In this document: positions 15,660 to 18,072 of the stretch, piece by piece
Numbering within the stretch: the first letter of the stretch is position 1
How the letters are laid out: every line of letters starts with the position of its first letter
Source of the DNA: Planctomycetota bacterium
GTDB taxonomy: Bacteria > Planctomycetota > Phycisphaerae > WQYP01
Assembly (NCBI GenBank): GCA_021798635.1
Contig: JAJZGH010000079.1
Location: 1 to 18,072 of the forward strand
Length of the DNA: 18,072 nucleotides
Direction of reading: 5' to 3'
The notes under the pieces: model-generated
What the model was told of the DNA's origin: nothing
Database searches by the model: none
Seen by the model: the letters and a program-made list of their open reading frames with translations, nothing else
Translations under genes and position numbers: made by a program

Positions 15660-16490
15660 TTACTCATCACTGCCGACGGCATCGGCTTGTCGCGATTGCT
15701 GTTCCGACCAAGGCTGGAACCGAGCCACGCCCCGCTTGGAATTCGTGACAAAATCAGCAAATTCCTGTACTTCCGGAATCGCCAGTAATTCGGGGGGCAA
15801 TAAGCTGATACTTGTTTTTAGCGGCGAGTCTCGGCGTTCCCGGAATAATATTCGGAACATCTCACGCACACCGTTGATGTGTTCTCTGGTCATACCCGAA
15901 CGGCGCAACCCTACGAGATTCAACTGGGCAATGGTGTTAATTTTCATGACGATGCAGAAGGGAGGAATATCGACATTATGCGCCGAGTTATTGCTGATCA
16001 TGGCCAGGCGGCCCACGCGGCAGAACTGATGAACAGCGCACAGTCCGCCGACGATCGCCCGGTCAAATACCTGCGCGTGGCCGCCCAGGACGGCACTATT
16101 AACCAAGGTCACCCCGTTGCCCACACGGCAATTATGGCCCACATGAGACCCCACCATGAAAAAGCCATTGGAACCAATGACCGTGTCACCGCCGGTGCCG
16201 CGATGCACTGTGGCGTGCTCACGGAAAATATTATTTTCTCCGATGATTACCCGGCTGGGCTGGTCGCGGTATTTTAAATCCTGCGGCGCATCGCCCAGCA
16301 CCGCAAAGCTGTGAACCTTATTGCCCGCCCCCATATCCAGCGGCCCGATGAGTTTAACCTGCGATGCAATCACGCAATTTGCACCAAGGGTCACCGGGCC
16401 TTCAATAATGCTGTAGGCCCCGATGCGGACAGAGGGGTCAATACGGGCTTGGGGATCAATTATTGCTGTAGGGTCAATCAATGGATTCAT
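15660..16490 (-). CDS. lpxA: UDP-N-acetylglucosamine acyltransferase
   Basis: A 276-residue cytoplasmic homotrimeric enzyme that transfers a 3-hydroxyacyl chain from ACP to UDP-GlcNAc, the first step of lipid A synthesis. The N-terminal two thirds is a left-handed beta helix with hexapeptide repeats (IDPTAIIDPQARIDPSVRIG at 5-24, VTLGANCVIASQVKL, VIIGENNIFREHATVHRGT). GSHVGHNCRVGNG contains the catalytic histidine (His119, equivalent to E. coli His125). NVDIPPFCIV and LNLVGLRRSGM (near 195-206) are the LpxA-specific C-terminal marks separating it from LpxD and other hexapeptide transferases. Start at ATG 16490 with AGGTG 9 bases upstream; a GTG at 16502 is in frame. It begins 4 bp after the glycosyltransferase stop. 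Its presence implies an LPS-type outer membrane. Confidence 0.94.
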   Translation of the reverse strand: MNPLIDPTAIIDPQARIDPSVRIGAYSIIEGPVTLGANCVIASQVKLIGPLDMGAGNKVHSFAVLGDAPQDLKYRDQPSRVIIGENNIFREHATVHRGTGGDTVIGSNGFFMVGSHVGHNCRVGNGVTLVNSAVLGGHAQVFDRAIVGGLCAVHQFCRVGRLAMISNNSAHNVDIPPFCIVMKINTIAQLNLVGLRRSGMTREHINGVREMFRILFRERRDSPLKTSISLLPPELLAIPEVQEFADFVTNSKRGVARFQPWSEQQSRQADAVGSDE

Positions 16491-16494
16491 CAGT

Positions 16495-17304
16495 TCATGC
16501 ACCTGTGCTGGTGGGACTTTTTACGCTCAATGGCACGCGTGGTTGTGCAGGGGCTTGCCGGGGCGGCACAGCGGATGGTTCAGCCGGTGTAATTTCCGAA
16601 GCGCTGTAACGCAGTTGCCGTTTTTTCATCCAGCGCACAGCCAACAGATCAATAAAGGCTCGTATCACCCGGCTGCCGAATTTATATTTGGTCACGCCAT
16701 GGAGCCGGGGATTGTGGCTCACCGGCACTTCAATAACGTGGTAGCCCCGCATTTTTACCAGCGTGGGAAAAAAGCGGTGCATGCCTTTATAAAGCGTCAA
16801 TCCTTCCAAGCATTGCCGCTTGTATACTTTTAACGAACAGGCCGAATCCTGGATATTTTCCTCGCTGATCCAGTTGCGGATGCCGTTTGCGATTTTGGTT
16901 TGTATGAGCCGCAGGGCGTTATCGCTGCGTTTTTTCCGCCAGCCGTTGACCATGTCCACGTTGTCGTCCAGCATCGCCATGAGACGGGGAATTTCACCGG
17001 GATCGTTTTGCATATCGGCATCCACGGTACCCCATACCTCGCCGCGCGCCGCACGAAAGCCCGCATCCATCGCCGCGGTCTGACCACTGTTTTTCGCCAG
17101 CGTCACCACGCGCAGCCAAGGATACTGCCCCGCCAAAGCCAGCAGCTTTTCCCGCGTACCATCGGTACTGGCGTCATCGACGATAATGGCTTCAAACCGC
17201 AGGTTCAGCGGCCCAAATACCTGGCCAATACGCTCCACCAGAGGCTGGACATTGTCCACCTCATTATACGCCGGTGCGATAACTGATAATTGCAGGCTGT
17301 CCAT
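16495..17304 (-). CDS. Family 2 glycosyltransferase, dolichol-phosphate-mannose-synthase-like
   Basis: A 269-residue GT-A fold enzyme. Motifs are LSVIAPAYNE (6-15), EAIIVDDASTDGT (38-50), KNSGQTAAMDAGFRAARGEV (71-90), the metal-binding DAD at 95-97 followed by MQNDPGEIP, and GWRKKRSDNALRLIQTKIAN (121-140), the pattern of the DPM1/ArnC-type family that transfers sugars to polyprenyl phosphate. It lacks the two C-terminal membrane helices of ArnC/GtrB and instead ends in a Pro/Ala-rich tail (240-269), so it may be soluble or peripheral. ATG 17304 is chosen because of GGGGG about 8 bases upstream and a typical N-terminus; the frame stays open to 17454, but that extension (Arg-rich, MGSTISGESG) is not family-like. 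It is first in the lpxA-thiE-murJ run, so a role in glycolipid or LPS sugar transfer is likely; the sugar is unknown. Confidence 0.88.
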   Translation of the reverse strand: MDSLQLSVIAPAYNEVDNVQPLVERIGQVFGPLNLRFEAIIVDDASTDGTREKLLALAGQYPWLRVVTLAKNSGQTAAMDAGFRAARGEVWGTVDADMQNDPGEIPRLMAMLDDNVDMVNGWRKKRSDNALRLIQTKIANGIRNWISEENIQDSACSLKVYKRQCLEGLTLYKGMHRFFPTLVKMRGYHVIEVPVSHNPRLHGVTKYKFGSRVIRAFIDLLAVRWMKKRQLRYSASEITPAEPSAVPPRQAPAQPRVPLSVKSPTSTGA

Positions 17305-17552
17305 ACCCAATTCCCCCGGAAACCTCCGGGCACTCCAAATTCGCCGAATCACCATCCGACGCCGCCTAATACCACCGCGACAGTACCGCGGGAGCTCGCA
17401 GCAAAACCAAGCCCTAAAATTATAACCCGATTCGCCCGAAATTGTAGACCCCACGTCGCGTGCATCTGCAGACCCACAACATTACGCTGGTTTTCACTGC
17501 CCCGCCGAGGGGTTGCAACCAGTTGTCGGGCACCGTGTAGATATGCAGGGCG

Positions 17553-17646
17553 CCAAGGTGGCCAACGGGGCAAGGTGGCCAAGTTGGCCATGTAGAGGAA
17601 GTGGTTGATTTTAGCTGGTTTGGTTGAAGTGGGCCAAGGTGTCCAA
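17553..17646 (+). repeat. CCAAGGTGGCCAA repeats
   Basis: Three near-identical copies at 17553-17565, 17571-17582 (first base lost) and 17634-17646 (ccaaggtgtccaa). The word family resembles ccaacgggg and ccaagttggcca between them, suggesting local slippage or duplication. Confidence 0.6.
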
Positions 17647-17715
17647 GTTATTTTGAATTTTTCCGGGGATTCGCGATTACGGGAAATATTTTGCGTGCGG
17701 TAACGGAGGTGGACC

Positions 17716-17740
17716 GCGGATTACGCGGATTACGCGGATT
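17716..17740 (+). repeat. GCGGATTAC 9-bp tandem repeat, 2.8 copies
   Basis: Two perfect units (17716-17724, 17725-17733) and a partial third (17734-17740). Such 9-bp units are seen in non-coding DNA of several environmental bacteria; no function is known to me. Confidence 0.75.
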
Positions 17741-17747
17741 CGGGTCG

Positions 17748-17768
17748 GGTTGGTTTGGTTTGGTTTGG
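17748..17768 (+). repeat. GGTTT 5-bp tandem repeat
   Basis: GGTT followed by three perfect GGTTT units and a GG end, directly after the 9-bp repeats. Confidence 0.7.
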
Positions 17769-17931
17769 GAGTGTCGGGGTGTTGGCGGCGCTGGTCGCCG
17801 GGCGACGACGCTAAACTGGGGGACGTTTGCATGCTGCGCAAGGGGTGGAGGACGCAACGTGTGGTGTTTCCGGATTCCTGATCATGCAATCCGGCGAATT
17901 ATTTAGTTTTCAAACAGCGGGGCGTTTCAAT

Positions 17932-17950
17932 GATCACGGATCACGGATCA
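17932..17950 (+). repeat. GATCACG 7-bp tandem repeat, 2.7 copies
   Basis: Two perfect GATCACG units (17932-17938, 17939-17945) and a partial third GATCA (17946-17950). Confidence 0.75.
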
Positions 17951-18038
17951 ATATTATTTGAGCCGCGGGGCTTCGCTTGGTTGGAAGCGTTGGTGCGCGG
18001 CGGCATTGGGGAGGCTATAGGGCGCGGGGGGTGAGGTT

Positions 18039-18072
18039 AATGAACAATGAGCAATGAGTAATGAGTAATGAA
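18039..18072 (+). repeat. AATGAGT-type heptamer array running off the window
   Basis: Consecutive units AATGAAC, AATGAGC, AATGAGT, AATGAGT and a partial AATGAA cut by the window end. The 7-bp period is like the short tandemly repeated repetitive sequences described in cyanobacteria. The true length of the array is unknown. Confidence 0.75.

Larger units (their letters stand above)
17305..18072. other. Intergenic region, no supported gene, rich in short tandem repeats
   Basis: No ORF here has a convincing start, binding site or family resemblance. Beside the glycosyltransferase start lies a small hairpin (17315-17330, CCCGGA/TCCGGG) that could affect its ribosome binding region. From 17550 onward the DNA is composed of several unrelated short repeat families, listed separately. 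No tRNA or CRISPR-like pattern is seen. Confidence 0.7.

Noticed and set aside
15160..16029. 289-codon open frame on the plus strand spanning thiE and lpxA
   Set aside because: Antisense to two well-supported genes and not resembling any protein.
17553..17768. Repeat cluster considered as a CRISPR array
   Set aside because: Units are 5-13 bp, tandem or irregular, without 25-40 bp repeats separated by unique spacers, and no cas genes are present.

Overview
This window looks like an ordinary chromosomal stretch of a Gram-negative-type bacterium with about average to slightly high GC. It holds lipid A (LpxA) and peptidoglycan (MurJ) genes, so an outer membrane and a cell wall precursor pathway are implied. 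Several traits point to the Planctomycetota (perhaps Phycisphaerae) or a related PVC lineage: the stand-alone tail-type domain after leuA, the ThiD2-like/ThiE fusion, and intergenic DNA full of short tandem repeats. The lineage call is inference from recognised sequence style, not a database result. I saw no rRNA, tRNA, CRISPR array, complete insertion sequence or phage genes.

Layout. (1) 1-660: an imperfect palindromic REP-like element, a 59-residue conserved-type small protein on the minus strand, and a 306-bp divergent spacer with CCGGTA-type palindromes. (2) 661-1518: ilvE, a class IV branched-chain aminotransferase. (3) 1572-4139: a UvrD/PcrA helicase on the minus strand with an unusual acidic insertion; its leader holds three 9-bp tandem repeats. 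(4) 4323-4385: a second copy of the REP-like element, whose right half supplies the last codons and stop of hemA. (5) 4370-9447, all minus: a probable operon in the order RDD membrane protein, MazG-like pyrophosphohydrolase, precorrin-2 dehydrogenase (sirC-type), HemX/CcsA-like membrane protein, hemA. hemB diverges from it at 9550. Together they cover early tetrapyrrole synthesis and the siroheme branch. (6) 10656-12723, plus: a strong sigma70-type promoter, a 21-codon leucine-rich leader peptide, a textbook terminator with a competing antiterminator, then leuA and a translationally close 80-residue gene. (7) 12801-17304, all minus: glycosyltransferase 2, lpxA, thiD2-thiE fusion, murJ, tightly packed or overlapping. 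(8) 17305-18072: non-coding DNA with several families of short tandem repeats.

The most interesting signal is the leuA leader (10720-10845). Six leucine codons, including one adjacent pair, sit in a 21-codon ORF with its own ribosome binding site. Four RNA segments can pair as 1:2, 2:3 or 3:4 (terminator). This is the architecture of ribosome-mediated leucine attenuation, best known in enterobacteria and some actinobacteria, here in a different genomic setting. Second in interest are the REP-like palindromes, one of which has become the 3' end of hemA, and the CCGGTA palindromes shared by the leuA promoter spacer and the ilvE upstream region.
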